This document shows positions 33,058 to 44,698 of a DNA stretch of 64,000 nucleotides, piece after piece (position 1 is the first letter of the stretch; each line of letters starts with the position of its first letter). The notes beneath the pieces were generated by a model. That model did no database searches. It was not told the origin of the DNA and was given only the letters and a program-made list of their open reading frames with translations. Both the position numbers and the translations under genes were made by a program. Source of the DNA: Grammothele lineata (Eukaryota; Basidiomycota; Agaricomycetes; Polyporales; Polyporaceae). The DNA lies in contig NDFF03000033.1 in the NCBI GenBank assembly GCA_002150815.3, positions 124,001-188,000 on the forward strand, in the 5' to 3' direction.

Positions 33058-36000
33058 TCACGATCCGCTCTCAGAGTCCGTCTGGCTGAGCGTGTCTCTC
33101 CGTTTCCGGTACGCCTCTTCCTGCTCTTCATGGGTGCCCCTGGATGTCGGATCCAGTCAGTGATGCACGCCATGAATGGTATCGGATGACGAACGAGATA
33201 CGCACGGTAGTGGGTTTTCCTGAATCGGGAGGCAGCACAGGAAGCAGCAGAAGTTAATCGCCGCCTGGCAGATGAACACGACGCGGAGCGCGTCCGCGTA
33301 CGAGCTCACTGCGGCTTGGCGCAGGTCCGGCGGTAGCGTGGGGATGATGGTTGTCGAGTGCCTGGGTCGGACGCGACGCGACGAGTACACAGGAACGTCA
33401 GCGAGACGGAGATGAAAGAACGGATGCATAATAGGGGTACTGACCGGATATCGTCGATGATCTGTACAAGCGGTGGGTACGTCACAGTCGTTGGGGGGAA
33501 GGAGGTAGCGGCCGTAAGTCCACGTGCACGAAATGTGAAATGCAGGGGACGAGGACGTACCGAGACCGCGTCGGGCCCGTGTATGCGCTCGCGCAGCTTG
33601 GAGGTCAGCACGGACTGCAAGAGCGCGCCGCTTAGGCTGACGCCGATAACCTGGCCGGTGGTCCGGAACAAATACGTGACTAGGGGCAAGTGACCTCAGT
33701 TCGATCGCGTGCGACGAAGGTTTGGCAGGGTGACGTACTGCCCGTAGCCACCGCGAGATCTTCTCGTGTTACGCTCGCGATCATAGCCTACAGGTGCGCG
33801 TGTCAGTCGTCCCGGCGGCCCAAGAGACCAAGAGCGCGAACGCGCGGAAAAACAACTTACGATCAGGGTGGTAGTAATGACGCTCGCCATCCCGAAACCT
33901 TGGGGCACGATGTCGAACCACAAGTGGTACGCAGCAGAGTTCTCGTTCCAGAGGGCGACGAGCGATGCGGCGAAGACGGTCATAAGGCATGAGACCAGGG
34001 TGAGATGGTAGAGTCGCCCTGTCCGACGCATGACCCTAATCGAAGCTGTCAGTGGTCCGCGGAGAGATACGACTCGCTGCGGTCAGAAAGCGCAATGTCG
34101 TACTCACCATCCGGCAAACACGCTTCCGGTGGAAATGGCGACCTGTAGCGTCGTTGACACGGTCAGAACGCGGGGCGCGCAGTTATTTTTGCCCGTGACA
34201 TACGGAGTGAGGCAATAAATGAAGACCTGACAGAAGCGTGAGCATGAGTGTTTTAAGAAGTTCCGTAATCGCGAAATGCCCTACCTGAGTCTGTGGAGGA
34301 GTTTAACCGGACAGCCGAGAAATACTAGCACACGGAACCTCTTCAATACACCAGCTTGGCTAGCGTGAGCCTGACTGAACTCACTAATGGTACGTTATAA
34401 ATCTAGCGCGCAAGAGGGTTAGCACGATGCACATGATACGTAAACACCGCTAGCAAGGACACACCATCGAGAACGCGGCAACACTGCCGAAAAAGTTGGA
34501 GAGCGATACGAACAGGGGTGTGCGCTGCTTAACCAGACGCATGGGCATAACCGGGAACGGTGCGTAGCACGTTTCGACCCAGATGAAGAGTACGCCGAAC
34601 ACGAGGCTGGCGAGGAGGAGCCCCCAGATAACGGGGCTCGACCACGCGAGCTCTTCGGTCGACTTGAGGGAAAGGCCGAGGAGGAGGCATCCGACTGTAC
34701 CGACGAGAGTAAAGGAACCGAAGCCGTCTATTTTGCGCAGCTTTGCGTGGAGAGGCTGGCTCTCGACCTCGTCGGGGAGCTTGATGTTCACTTTGAGGAT
34801 GACGAGCAGGAACGAGAAGACGAGGATAGGCATCTGCGAGAGTTAGATGTGGCCATCGGGATCGAAGCGTTGCGGTGCGCCGAGGAGGATTAGAGCGGGT
34901 CATGTGTTGAGCGATAGAGTTTCGAGGCAATCGATACGTTATGATCGTATTCCGGGCTCAGTGCCGGCGGGCGTGCGGAGGTGCGGAGGGGGCTCACCTG
35001 GAGGAGGAATGCGGATCTCCTGAGATTGAAAATTGGCCAGTGAAAAAGAACATCAGAACGTGTCAGCGGGCGCAAGAAGCAGGGCATAAGTGAGTGCGAG
35101 GGAAAGCACGCACCATCCGAGCACATCGTTGAGCCACCCGCCCAGGGGGCCTCCGAGGCCGGCTCCCAGGCCGAACAGGCTGCGACGAAAGGCGTGAGCG
35201 ACGGGGGCGGGGGGAGCGGGCAAGTGCGCACATGTTGGTCATGCCCTGGTAGAGGCCGCGCTGGCGGCTGTTCAGAGGTGTGAGTCTCTGTGGACATGTC
35301 CGGGGAGAACGGGGATGGGACTTACAGAGGGATTAGATCCGTGACCGCGACGCTGGAGACTGGCGGCGGGGGTGAGAGGGGTCGGATGACGTCAGAGGAT
35401 GCCGTACGCCGCGCTCACCTGTCATAACGCTGCAGCGCGGACGGCCAACGGCCAGGATCGATTAGAACTCTGATTCCGGCGCGCGCATGGCGGCCCGTCG
35501 CTCAAGTGCTCACCCTCCGCCCCCCATGCCCGCCACGGCCCGCGCAGCGATGAGTGTGTCCATCGACGGCGCGAGCCCACACAACAGCGTCCCGGACCCT
35601 GCCCCGCGTTCCGTTAACCGAGCGTTCCTCTCCTAGCCGGAGACGACATACCGAAGAAGGACAGGGCGAGAAGCATCGCGCCTTTCCGGCCGAGGATGTC
35701 TGACAGTCGACCTGTGCGGTGCGGCGGTCACGGACCCCGCACAAACGTCGAGCCGAGGCAGCAGCACGCACCGTAAAGCGGCGTGAAGCAGCATACTGAA
35801 AGCAGGTACGACGTCCCGATGTACGACGAGCGGTTCGACTCGTTGAAATAGCTCCCGATGGGCGAGAGCAAGGTGGCCACAATCGTGCCTGTCGCATCAG
35901 CCGTACGCGAATACGCGCGGGAATGAGCTAAGCGCGTCCAGGAGAGAAGACGGCCTCCACGCGTGGCACGCACCGTCGAGAGCACCAAGGAAGACCGCAC

Positions 36001-36184
36001 TCCAGAGACCCGCGAGCACCCACGCGAGGTCGGCGCGCGAGATCTTGTTGACTGTTGGAAGTTCGGGTGTTTCCGAGGACTGGGTATCGCTCGAGGCGAC
36101 GGAGCGGTAGGACTGGGCGTAAGAGTTGGGGCGGTCGGGGAGGAGGGGGCGCGACTCGTCTGTCTCGCGGGGAGAGGCGGACAT
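33058..36184 (-). CDS. MFS transporter, Fnx1/Vba-type (vacuolar amino acid or drug transporter)
   Basis: A major-facilitator protein of about 570 residues and 12-14 membrane spans. The start MSASPRETDESRPLLPDRPN has a vacuole-type dileucine/RPLL context. Span 1 reads LAWVLAGLWSAVFLGALDGT. Motif A is GRLSDILGRKGAMLLALSFF. Then come LIAARAVAGMGGGG, VMTVSSVAVTDLIPL, RQRGLYQGMTN and FGLGAGLGGPLGGWLNDVLG, typical of the Fnx1/Vba branch of DHA2-like transporters, which move basic amino acids or drugs across the vacuolar membrane. Further spans follow, with FSMIYNVPL, GLHLLPHS and SVFAGWVMRRTGR. The tail HEEQEEAYRKRRDTLSQTD is cytosolic. About 19 introns are needed, including exons of 11 nt (35419-35429), 22 nt (34998-35019) and 18 nt (34385-34402). 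One junction near 33690-33740 does not fit cleanly. Confidence 0.87.
35419..35429 (-). other. 11-nt microexon of the MFS gene
   Basis: CGTTATGACAG lies between an acceptor CTGCAG and a donor GTGAGCG. It completes GG|C GTT ATG ACA G|TC, joining AVAGMGGGG to VMTVSSVAV, a conserved motif of the transporter family. Confidence 0.75.
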
Positions 36185-36925
36185 GGCGGGCGGAGGGAAG
36201 GAGGAGCGAGTGTGGCCGAGGGTGGGTGGTGAGGATGGTTTGCACGCCCTCCCGAAGCTGAGGAGGAGTGGACGTTGATCCCGGGAGAACCGGCGCAGGA
36301 TTAAGTAGGGCATTCGCGCGGACGAGATTGGCAACAGCTTACCAGAGCGCGCGGTGAGAGTCTCTGGGAGAAGCCGAGGGAAGACGGGTGCACTCCGAGA
36401 AGGGCGCGAGCCTCGCGTTCTTATACCGCCACCAGCGTCGCGGCTCCCGCTCACGCCTGCGTGTCCTCTGCGCGAACATAGGAGCGCACGCCCCAGCACT
36501 CTCACTCGCCACACGCGTTCCTGTCCGAGCCGCCCTCGCCGGGCGGCCTGGCGGCCTCAGATCCGCGCTCCTGCGTAGATCAGATTCGCCGACGGGGGCG
36601 CACCGGCGCCTCTCCTGTCAGCGTCCGCCACACACGGCCTTCCTCCTCCTCCTCCAACATCCAAAACCACCCGCCCTCGTTCGTTGCGCCCTCGCCCTCT
36701 CTCGACTTCGCGAGCACTTACAACTGCCCTCAGCTCCTCACCGCTGCCTCGCGCGCTGGACGCGTCCCCGAGGGCTCTGCGAATATTCTTTTCTCCGACG
36801 AGTACGGATTTACTCGTCACTCCCTGACACTCCGCCCAACACAGATCTCGCCTCACGTTCCGGTCGGTTCTATCATTTTCCTCGCATATTTTATCGTCTC
36901 TCCACTAGCCCTGACTCAACGACGT
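36185..36925. promoter_or_regulatory. Divergent promoter region of the MFS gene
   Basis: 741 bp upstream of the MFS start and before the next plus-strand candidate gene. It is pyrimidine-rich on the plus strand (CTCCTCCTCCTCC near 36640). The open frame 36388-37044 has no motif and is probably 5' leader sequence. Confidence 0.35.
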
Positions 36926-37852
36926 ATGTCAGGGCAATCCGGCTTGTTACCAAACGGCCGCCTCCCGCCTCGTTCAGCCTCTTTAATCCCCACAGCGCCA
37001 CTGTCCCCATTTGCACACCCTCTCAAACACAACCCCTCCTCTAGTCCGCACCCTCCTGATCTCCAGCCGTTCCGTGTCCCGTTTGGTGTTTTGATCCGCT
37101 ACCTATCGGAATCCTCGCAGGTCACTCGCCAACCGTGCGCGCGCACATGGCGTTCCCACTAATGTTCTTAATCCCGCAATCTTCCAACAAGACATTCTGA
37201 ACGAAACATCCACACATTCTTGCTGTCAGCCTACCACATCGGATACCGGCACCGAGCCTTGCTGAACCAGCAGGCGAAGTCTCCGGCGCGACAAAGATGG
37301 TGCTCCTTGCGCGAGAGCTGCTAGCACCTGGTCCTCGGAGAACATGTCTGCGCCGCATCTGAAATTGTACGTACCCTTGAATGTCATGGGACAATGCGTA
37401 TCGCGGTTACTTAAAGAGAAGTCGACAGGTATTCGCGCGATGCGAATCCGCTCGTCCTGTGACTTCATTCTGCGCCTTCGTCCCAGGACGAGGCTTCATA
37501 GAACGTTCGCCATGGCTGCTACGCCCAGATATGGATGCGAGCGTCTCTTCGCCGTTCACTGAATGATGCTCCAGGTTCAGATTCTATCATGTCATCCTCC
37601 GATCGCCTCGTAGGTACGCCTCCGCCGTCCAATCGCAATCAATTTCGCCCGCCGGGACTCACAGCGCACCTACTCGCGGCCGTCGAAACGCGCCTTCCTA
37701 ACGCGCCGCGCCCAAATCACGCTCGCCTCCTCGCCTCGTGCGTGCCCGAGGCACCGCTCACGCGGCCGCGGCCTCTTGCTTCGCCCGCCCGCGCGAGCTC
37801 TGCACCGGGTATGGACGAACTTCTGCGCAGGCTCAAGCTATCGCATCGATAG
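36926..37852 (+). CDS. Probable multi-exon gene, unknown, structure unresolved
   Basis: An ATG at 36926 opens a Pro/Ser-rich segment (MSGQSGLLPNGRLPPRSASL and on). After a possible CCTCGCAG acceptor at about 37120, a frame reads HGVPTNVLNPAIFQQDILNE, which looks like folded protein. Further on, a GTACGTACCC donor near 37368 and a last open frame ending MDELLRRLKLSHR at 37852 are seen. I could not join these in phase with confidence. No family was recognised. It may be one lineage-specific gene or parts of two. Confidence 0.3.
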
Positions 37853-40011
37853 CGCATTCGGGCACCTCTAGCCCCGGAAAAGAGGCGTACTCGTGTACAC
37901 GTCCACCGAGTGTCCACTCTCGCTGCGCCGTGGGCGCAACCACCTGGCCTGCTACATCACGAAAGAGCAGGCGACATGCTCAGAGCGGGGCGCACGCTGG
38001 TTGCGCCCAAGGCCACGTTGCGGCTGCCCCGACAACGGGCGCGCCCCGCGCTGTGCTTCCGTGGCTTCTCGTTCCCCCAGCGCCGCCACACCCGGGGCGG
38101 GCTCGCGGGATCGCGGCCGTCGAGAAATTTCCGTAGAGCTCACGTTCGTCCGGTGGTTCTCGCGCGTGCGTGAGTCCGCGGTGTGAACCCGCAGGTTGAC
38201 TCTCCGACCGGGGACAGGCAGCTCGGCATGAGCCGTTCCTTTACGCCATCTCTTGTCTCTGGCTTCCTATGAGCTATTCTGGTGCGTGTGGCTCAACGTG
38301 GGTGCGTCATCGCCTAGCCACAGCGGGACTCTCGCCCCATAGGTATTCCCGTGCGTCGAGGGCACTCTCGTTCCGTAGACGCCTAGCCATGGGCATGGTG
38401 GTGAGCAGGGTCGACGTTCCCCGACGGCATTCGTGAATGAAATCACTATTTATCTACACGCATCTAGACAGCCTCCGCCCCGATATGCGCAGAAGTGCTG
38501 CGTCGCGCAAATATCGGCCCGCTGTATCCCTGCGCATCAGCTCTGCACACGAGAAGTATTGCATGGGCGGAGCCTGGTGTCAGTGGATGATATAGCGTAA
38601 CGCTCAGCGATGATTCACGGCGTCGCTCGATCGGGCACTCGCTTCTTCCTGGCGCTCTTCTCGTTGTTTAAACTAACCTTGATGTCCGCGCCTAACCAAA
38701 TGGTCCACTAACGTTTCACATCTAGACCGTGAGCGTACTCCAACTTCGGTCCAGACAATACTGTGGTCGCTCCGGTGTGTGCGGAATATCTTATATTCGT
38801 AACCCTTAGATTCTAACGTGAATCAACGCCATACAGCAGAGACGGATTTACATTCACACCACTGCACCACTCCTCCAGCACGTGTCCCTTCATTGCAAGA
38901 CACAAATTGGATGGCTGACGCTCTTCCAAGGACAGATATCATTTTTCTTCCCGACAGCGCTCCGACGGACCGTGCAGAATGTTCGGGATTATATTGGTCA
39001 CTGCCAGCGATTGACCTCAGTTACGGCCTCGTCGTTCGGAAACGCGTCTATCGGCGCGCATCCTGGCGCGCACCTGCAGATTTCAAGCCTTCTTGTGCCC
39101 ACGCCTTTCGCCCCCACCGACGTCGCGGACCCGCCCGTTACCCGCGGATATTGTCGCAGCAACGCCGGCAATGTCAGACCACCCATGCAAGCGTAGGACT
39201 GCGGCCAACCATGGACCTCTCGTGGTCGCATGGGCCCGGTACACCGTGCCCCTGGCGTCCTCTCGAAGGAATTCAGTCGTTAATGGATTCACAGAGCACG
39301 TCATTGTACGGCAGCCTGCATACACGTTCTTCCGCGCAGCTCATAGTTCAGTCCTCTTACCCATCAACGGTCCCGCGCATGTGGGGACTTTCGTTATTCC
39401 GCGTGGCGCCTCTACCAGATTGAGCACACATCCGGATGTTTCGTCTCGGACGAGAGGCGGCCGGGAGTGTACACCCGGCTCTACGCCGTGGATGTTGGTA
39501 ATGTGCGCCATGTTTTCGCCGTCGGAGCTCCCAAAGGTGTTTCCGCAGTGGCCCAAACGCGCCGTACTCCTCGGTTACACCAAGCATGCCGGCGGCGTGC
39601 GTTCATGAAGACTGCACTACGTGCTAACGGGAAATAGCGCACTGCGTCGTTCAGGCCCATGACTAGCGGTCATTGGTGCGTCGTGCGCCTCCTGACCTGG
39701 CTTTCCTTCTCGCTGACGCGATTGCAGCTCCACGAGGCGAGCCTATGTGTGCGCTGGAGGGCGCATAGTCTGGTCCTGCGCAAGGTGGCTAGCAGACCTC
39801 CGCCCTGATCGGCCATTCCTTGTGTCAAGCTTCATCTCCTAGTCTTGTGCCTTGGATACGCCAAACCACGTTATCCAAGCTCCGTCCAGCGTCTCGTGTA
39901 CCGCGGCCGCATTTCGACGTTCATTATCCATACATTCGGCGCGCCACGGAGGTCTTTGCATGTCTACTGTTGTAACGTCACTGAGTGCGTGTCTACACTC
40001 TCATGGACTGT

Positions 40012-40272
40012 TCATATGGAATAGATCTCCGTGTAAGCCGCGAGGGCCGCGTTACACGACATTTGGTTCATCTCAGTGAACTTGAACAGGACATCGTTCC
40101 ACAGTCGCTTGGTGAGTAGCGGTCGTACCCAGAAACAAACGACATTGGTTGATGAAACTCTCCCTAGGAGTGGTATCCCGATGCGACGATAGTACAATGC
40201 CCGAGCCGAGTCACCTACTACTACCTCCGGTGCTACCCTCTCGAGTTCTATGGTCCAGAGATTATCTGCCAT
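40012..40272 (-). CDS. Small hypothetical protein (86 residues)
   Basis: A complete ATG-to-TGA frame starts MADNLWTIELERVAPEVVVG and ends AALAAYTEIYSI. Its composition is balanced, unlike the Arg/Pro-heavy shadow frames nearby. No homologue comes to mind, and no intron is needed. It could equally be chance in a gene-poor stretch. Confidence 0.22.
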   Translation of the reverse strand: MADNLWTIELERVAPEVVVGDSARALYYRRIGIPLLGRVSSTNVVCFWVRPLLTKRLWNDVLFKFTEMNQMSCNAALAAYTEIYSI

Positions 40273-43200
40273 GTGATCCTTCGCGGCGCAGCGATCCCTT
40301 CTATGACCTGATGTTCAGCGCGCTGATCATCCGACAGACACACAGCTCGCCCAACGTGACTGAGCAACGCTCCACCACACAGCGTACAGTCTTCTTCCCC
40401 GCCCCGCCGACTCGCATCAAAGCAGTATGGCCCCACTCCGGCAATCAACCCCTTCCAAGTAGGATATTAGCCGGCTCGCATCCCGTCTACAGAGAGAGGC
40501 CCGAAGACGTCCGATCGGCGATAATCTATATTCGTGTACCGCATCCCCCATCCGCTCTGGCTCGGACACGCGAGGGTTCGAGTCCGCACAGGCTGTACCG
40601 ACGGCGCACAGCCCGACGGGGCCCTCACGTGCAAGAAGCTCGACGTCGGCGCATCGGACGAACTCGACTTTACGCAACCCGCGAGCCAGCATCTTCCGCG
40701 CTCTTCTTCTGCCGCACAAGCGTACATGATTTACCACATGCATTGCCAAACGCCGCATACCGACCGCCTCGGGCGTCCTTCCCTTTTTCGCGAAGTTTGT
40801 TAGCTTCGGACTCGGGGGGCTCGTTCGGGGACAGAGTCCGACCGCACACGACTACGTAAGGCTCCCGTGAACGCCTCGCGCGGGAGGACGCTGAGTGCGA
40901 ATTTGACTCCTTCTAGCCCCCGCCGCCGCCAAAGGCTGAGCCTATTCATTGCGTACACCCGTCCTTACGCCCACGACGTCATCGCACGCCGCGCGCACCT
41001 CCTCCGGCGGCATCGGTATCGGACGAGGACTTGGGTGCGTCTCGCCCGCGACGATGTGCGGCAGGTTGGACGACGCCCGGCGTGTGATCCGTGAACGTGA
41101 GAGGGGGGACGATGGCCTACATCCGACCGTTCGGAGATGCGTCGAAAGATTGCGGGCGGCGAGCAGGGCGATCGGGGCTAGAGCAAAGGGCATAGGGCAA
41201 AGGACAAACGACTCTGGTGCGTGCTTAGGTTGTAGGTTTACCCCGTGAACGTTCTGAGGTTCTAATGGGTACGGATTCGATAGGGCGGAGAGCAGGTGCT
41301 CTCATCCTCAGCGGTCCGTCCTCGGCAAGTCGCACGCCCAGGCCCCTGCTGCATCCCACACCTTGCAGCACGAATCCCAGACATCTCGCGCATCCGATGT
41401 CGGAACGAGGGCCCGGTCAAACGTTGTCGTAACTAGAGCCTAGCATCCGACGCTCACGGAGGGAATGCACAACAAGCGCATCTCAGGAACGGCCTCTCAT
41501 ACATATGAGAGCGCAAGCTCCGGACGCCCGCTGTGAATACCGCGGGGAGCTTCTCCAGCCTCGTTATCTGCTGTCTTACTCATCTAGCCGACCTACCTCT
41601 TGACAAGCCTCCGGCTATAGCGGTTTGGAGCGCATCTCTGTCACTGCGGAATCTATATGACATAGACGATCGCTGGTGGATATATCGATGGCGCGACGGC
41701 GGGTGAGAACGCCCTCCAATATTACCACCGCTTTCTTAACGATCTCAACTTTTTCCTCTGAAGTCAGCAGGAAGGGTCCAGCAGACTAGCTGTTCTTTTC
41801 AATGATGCCTTTATCCCAAATCTGGATTCCGGTAGGGTGTTTCAGTCGTACCGCACCTTGAGTAAGCATCCACAATTACTACGATAACTGTTCAATCTAA
41901 ACAATGATATATACATTGCCAGACAATGGCTTGCTCCGCGGAACTCAGCACCCAAACTCTTGGTCGATCAGCTTCGAACAAAGCCGACATGTGACAGACG
42001 CGACTGTCACCAGTCCCGACATGCGTCAAGGCGACAACAGACGACACGACGGCACACCAGCTGTTCCCAAATAACCAAGGTTCAAGGGGACGCATCGTGT
42101 AAGGGGCCCTTTCGCACACCGAGATAGCCACCCGCCGGCGAGCGCAAGCGAGTGAAGGGAGGCTAATCTACGCCGGAAGGACATGCTGTGCCGACTCGTG
42201 CCCGCGCGTCAGTGATTGAAACCACGCTAGAACGTGCGAGCCCAGTGACAATTCAAGTTGTGGGTCCGGCCTCGCTGCCTGTGTCCTGATACGCGGGGGC
42301 GGCCGCCGTCACGGTCACCGGGACCCTTCGCGGGTGACCGCCTGGGGCGTGCCCATGCGTCCGTGCAGGCAACTCAATCTCGCGCGGATTCTCGGGCGCC
42401 TGTTCGCGAAGTCGTTCGAGGACAGTGTTACAATCTGACGGTGAGTGCGCGGTCTGTTACCGTCGGTGTTCCGCCCATTGGCTGGTCTGATAGAGTGGTC
42501 ATCCGTAGGAGATCTCCAGACGGGCGTATGCTGCCAATGATGGTCCCGCGGGACGGGCGTGTCCACGAATGTGGGGCATGTGAAAGCGATAGGCTCCTTT
42601 ACGCCATGTCTGCTGTCGACTTGAGCGAGTCGGCGTTCTCGGTTCATACTTGGCACGGTGGACAGCCCCCTGTTATGTGAGTAGACATTCCGAGCGATGA
42701 TAAGTTCAGAGCATGATGATTGACTGTTGAGTTGGTGAATAGAGCATGCACGATCTATCATGGGGTGCACGGGGGGAACCTGACCGAGAGCAACATCATC
42801 CCGAGCACCCGAATGGAGGCATAATCCCTCGTTGCGCCCGAGGCAGATAGAACGGCGGGAGGGATGCGCCTCAGACGCCGACGGAGTCAGTGGCGAGGGT
42901 CGGGCTTTTCAGGCAATGATGTGCACAAATCGCAGAGGCCGACGACTCTTCACGAAAGCGGGTGCATTCTTTGCTGACCGCGTGTCGGGGCGGGAGGTGA
43001 GCGTCGTAGAAGGACGTTCTGGGATCTCGAAGGCTCCAGCTGCGACCCGTTGGGGGTGCTTCCCCGCATTGGTGGGATTCACGACAGTGGGCGACCACGC
43101 AGCGAGCTGCCTGCCTAGTGCCGAGATCCGGACGGGGGGACGAATCCGAGGGCCGCCCGCGAGGGAGCGTGCAGAGGATGGGCAAAGGCCTCTGGGGAGC

Positions 43201-44663
43201 TGTCGGACAAGCTCAAGCTTGTCGGGCCCTGGGCATGCTCGCAGCACGGCCGCATCCGGTATCTCCTGTGTCCGCCGGACGCCACGCCGTCCGTGCTTGC
43301 TGTCACTTGCGCGCCGCGTCCGTTCCCGCCGGCGACGCTGCGTTGGGGCCACACGCGACAGGTTTGGGCCCTCGACCGCACGCTGGGCGCAATCCGCCGG
43401 ACCGCCGGCACACGTTACGGGAAAGAGGGCGAGCGAGTTTGAGGAGCGCGCGCAGGCGGCGGGGGAGGGCGCGGTGGCAACTTCCGCATCCGGGCCTGAT
43501 CGTCCTTGTGGCGCCGGGGAGAACGCAGCAGGCTCGGTCCATCAACACCTTTAATTTTGCGAGGTACGCTCGACGAGGCCCCGCGCGCGGTGATGTCACC
43601 GGACGCGCTGCTCTCGATGAGGCTGTCGTCCTGCCCCGCCCAGTCGCCCCCCGCGCAGGCAAGCTTCCGCTCAGAACGCATGCGCGGGCGGGGCGAGGAT
43701 TGGACGGGGGCCCGTCTGATCGTGCCTCTGCCCGCGCACGCCTGTGCCCGGACTCTATCACGGCCTGCCGTTTGCCTCTCCCGCCGCTCTCCACCCAATC
43801 CCGCCGCCCATCACCCTGCACATCCACATGTCCATCGGCCCACCCCCGGGCAAGCCCCCACGGCTGCACTCTCCTCCACATCAAGTGGGGTGCGATCTGC
43901 AACCAAGCTCTCGGCCATCCCCCGACTCCCTCTTGAATCTTCCGCTCTCCCGCGGGCCTCCGAACGTAACACACTGGGCAGCCTCTCATCCCATCTCCAT
44001 CACCACCCGGCCACCCCCAGCCGGGACCCCAGCGGCAGCAGATCTTCGTGGTGCGCCGCGGCCACCACCTGCGACGTGCACCATATCCGCTCCGCTGGGC
44101 GATCACAGCACAGTAATCAGCCTCTTCGCAGCTATCTAACAGAAACGCGACCGACCTTCTCTCATCTGCGAGCCGTTCACACGCGCATCGCCGCTCTCCC
44201 AGCGTACAACGCCCATCCCGCCCTCCCCTCCCGCCCTATGCGCCGCGCATCTTCTAGCCAAACGGACTGCGCTGACCTCTTGCACTTCACACACGTTCCC
44301 GGCGTTCATATCTATCACCCGAGGCATGATAGGACGGAGATGTCGTATCGAGACACGGCGTCGCGGGAACAAAGGGATGAGACGCAGCGGGCAATACCTT
44401 GTCCGCCGACTTGAAGCAGCTTCTCCGTGCAATGCTAAACCCTCCCGCGCGAGTCCCCCCACTTCTTGGAAGCCCCGTCCGCGCGTCATACCGCATCCGA
44501 GGTCCGCTCGACGTGGTCTGCTTCCCGCGCAAGCGAGCGCGCTCACAAAGTCAGCGAAGCCACCTGGACGCGCCGCGCTTCTGGATTGGCGGATGGAGGG
44601 ACCCCAGCTGGACGCGGACGCGGACGTACGCGGAACGCTCGCCCGACCTGGTCTGTGCGTGGG

Positions 44664-44698
44664 GCAGCCAGCAGCCAGCAGCCAGCAGCCAGCAGCCC
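44664..44698 (+). repeat. 7-bp minisatellite (GCAGCCA)5
   Basis: Five head-to-tail copies of GCAGCCA, the last ending in C instead of A, lie inside the gene-poor region. Confidence 0.9.

Noticed and set aside
20493..37852. Biosynthetic gene cluster around the bZIP factor and MFS transporter
   Set aside because: No backbone or tailoring enzyme (PKS, NRPS, terpene synthase, P450) is present, and the genes between them are housekeeping genes.
40578..40592. GGTTCGAGTCC on the plus strand resembling a tRNA T-loop
   Set aside because: The stem bases (GAGGG against CCGCA) do not pair, and no cloverleaf can be built upstream.
43118..44414. Overlapping plus-strand frames of 272 and 302 codons
   Set aside because: Several frames are open at once in high-GC DNA, their residues are Arg/Pro/Ser/His-heavy, and no motif or splice support is seen.
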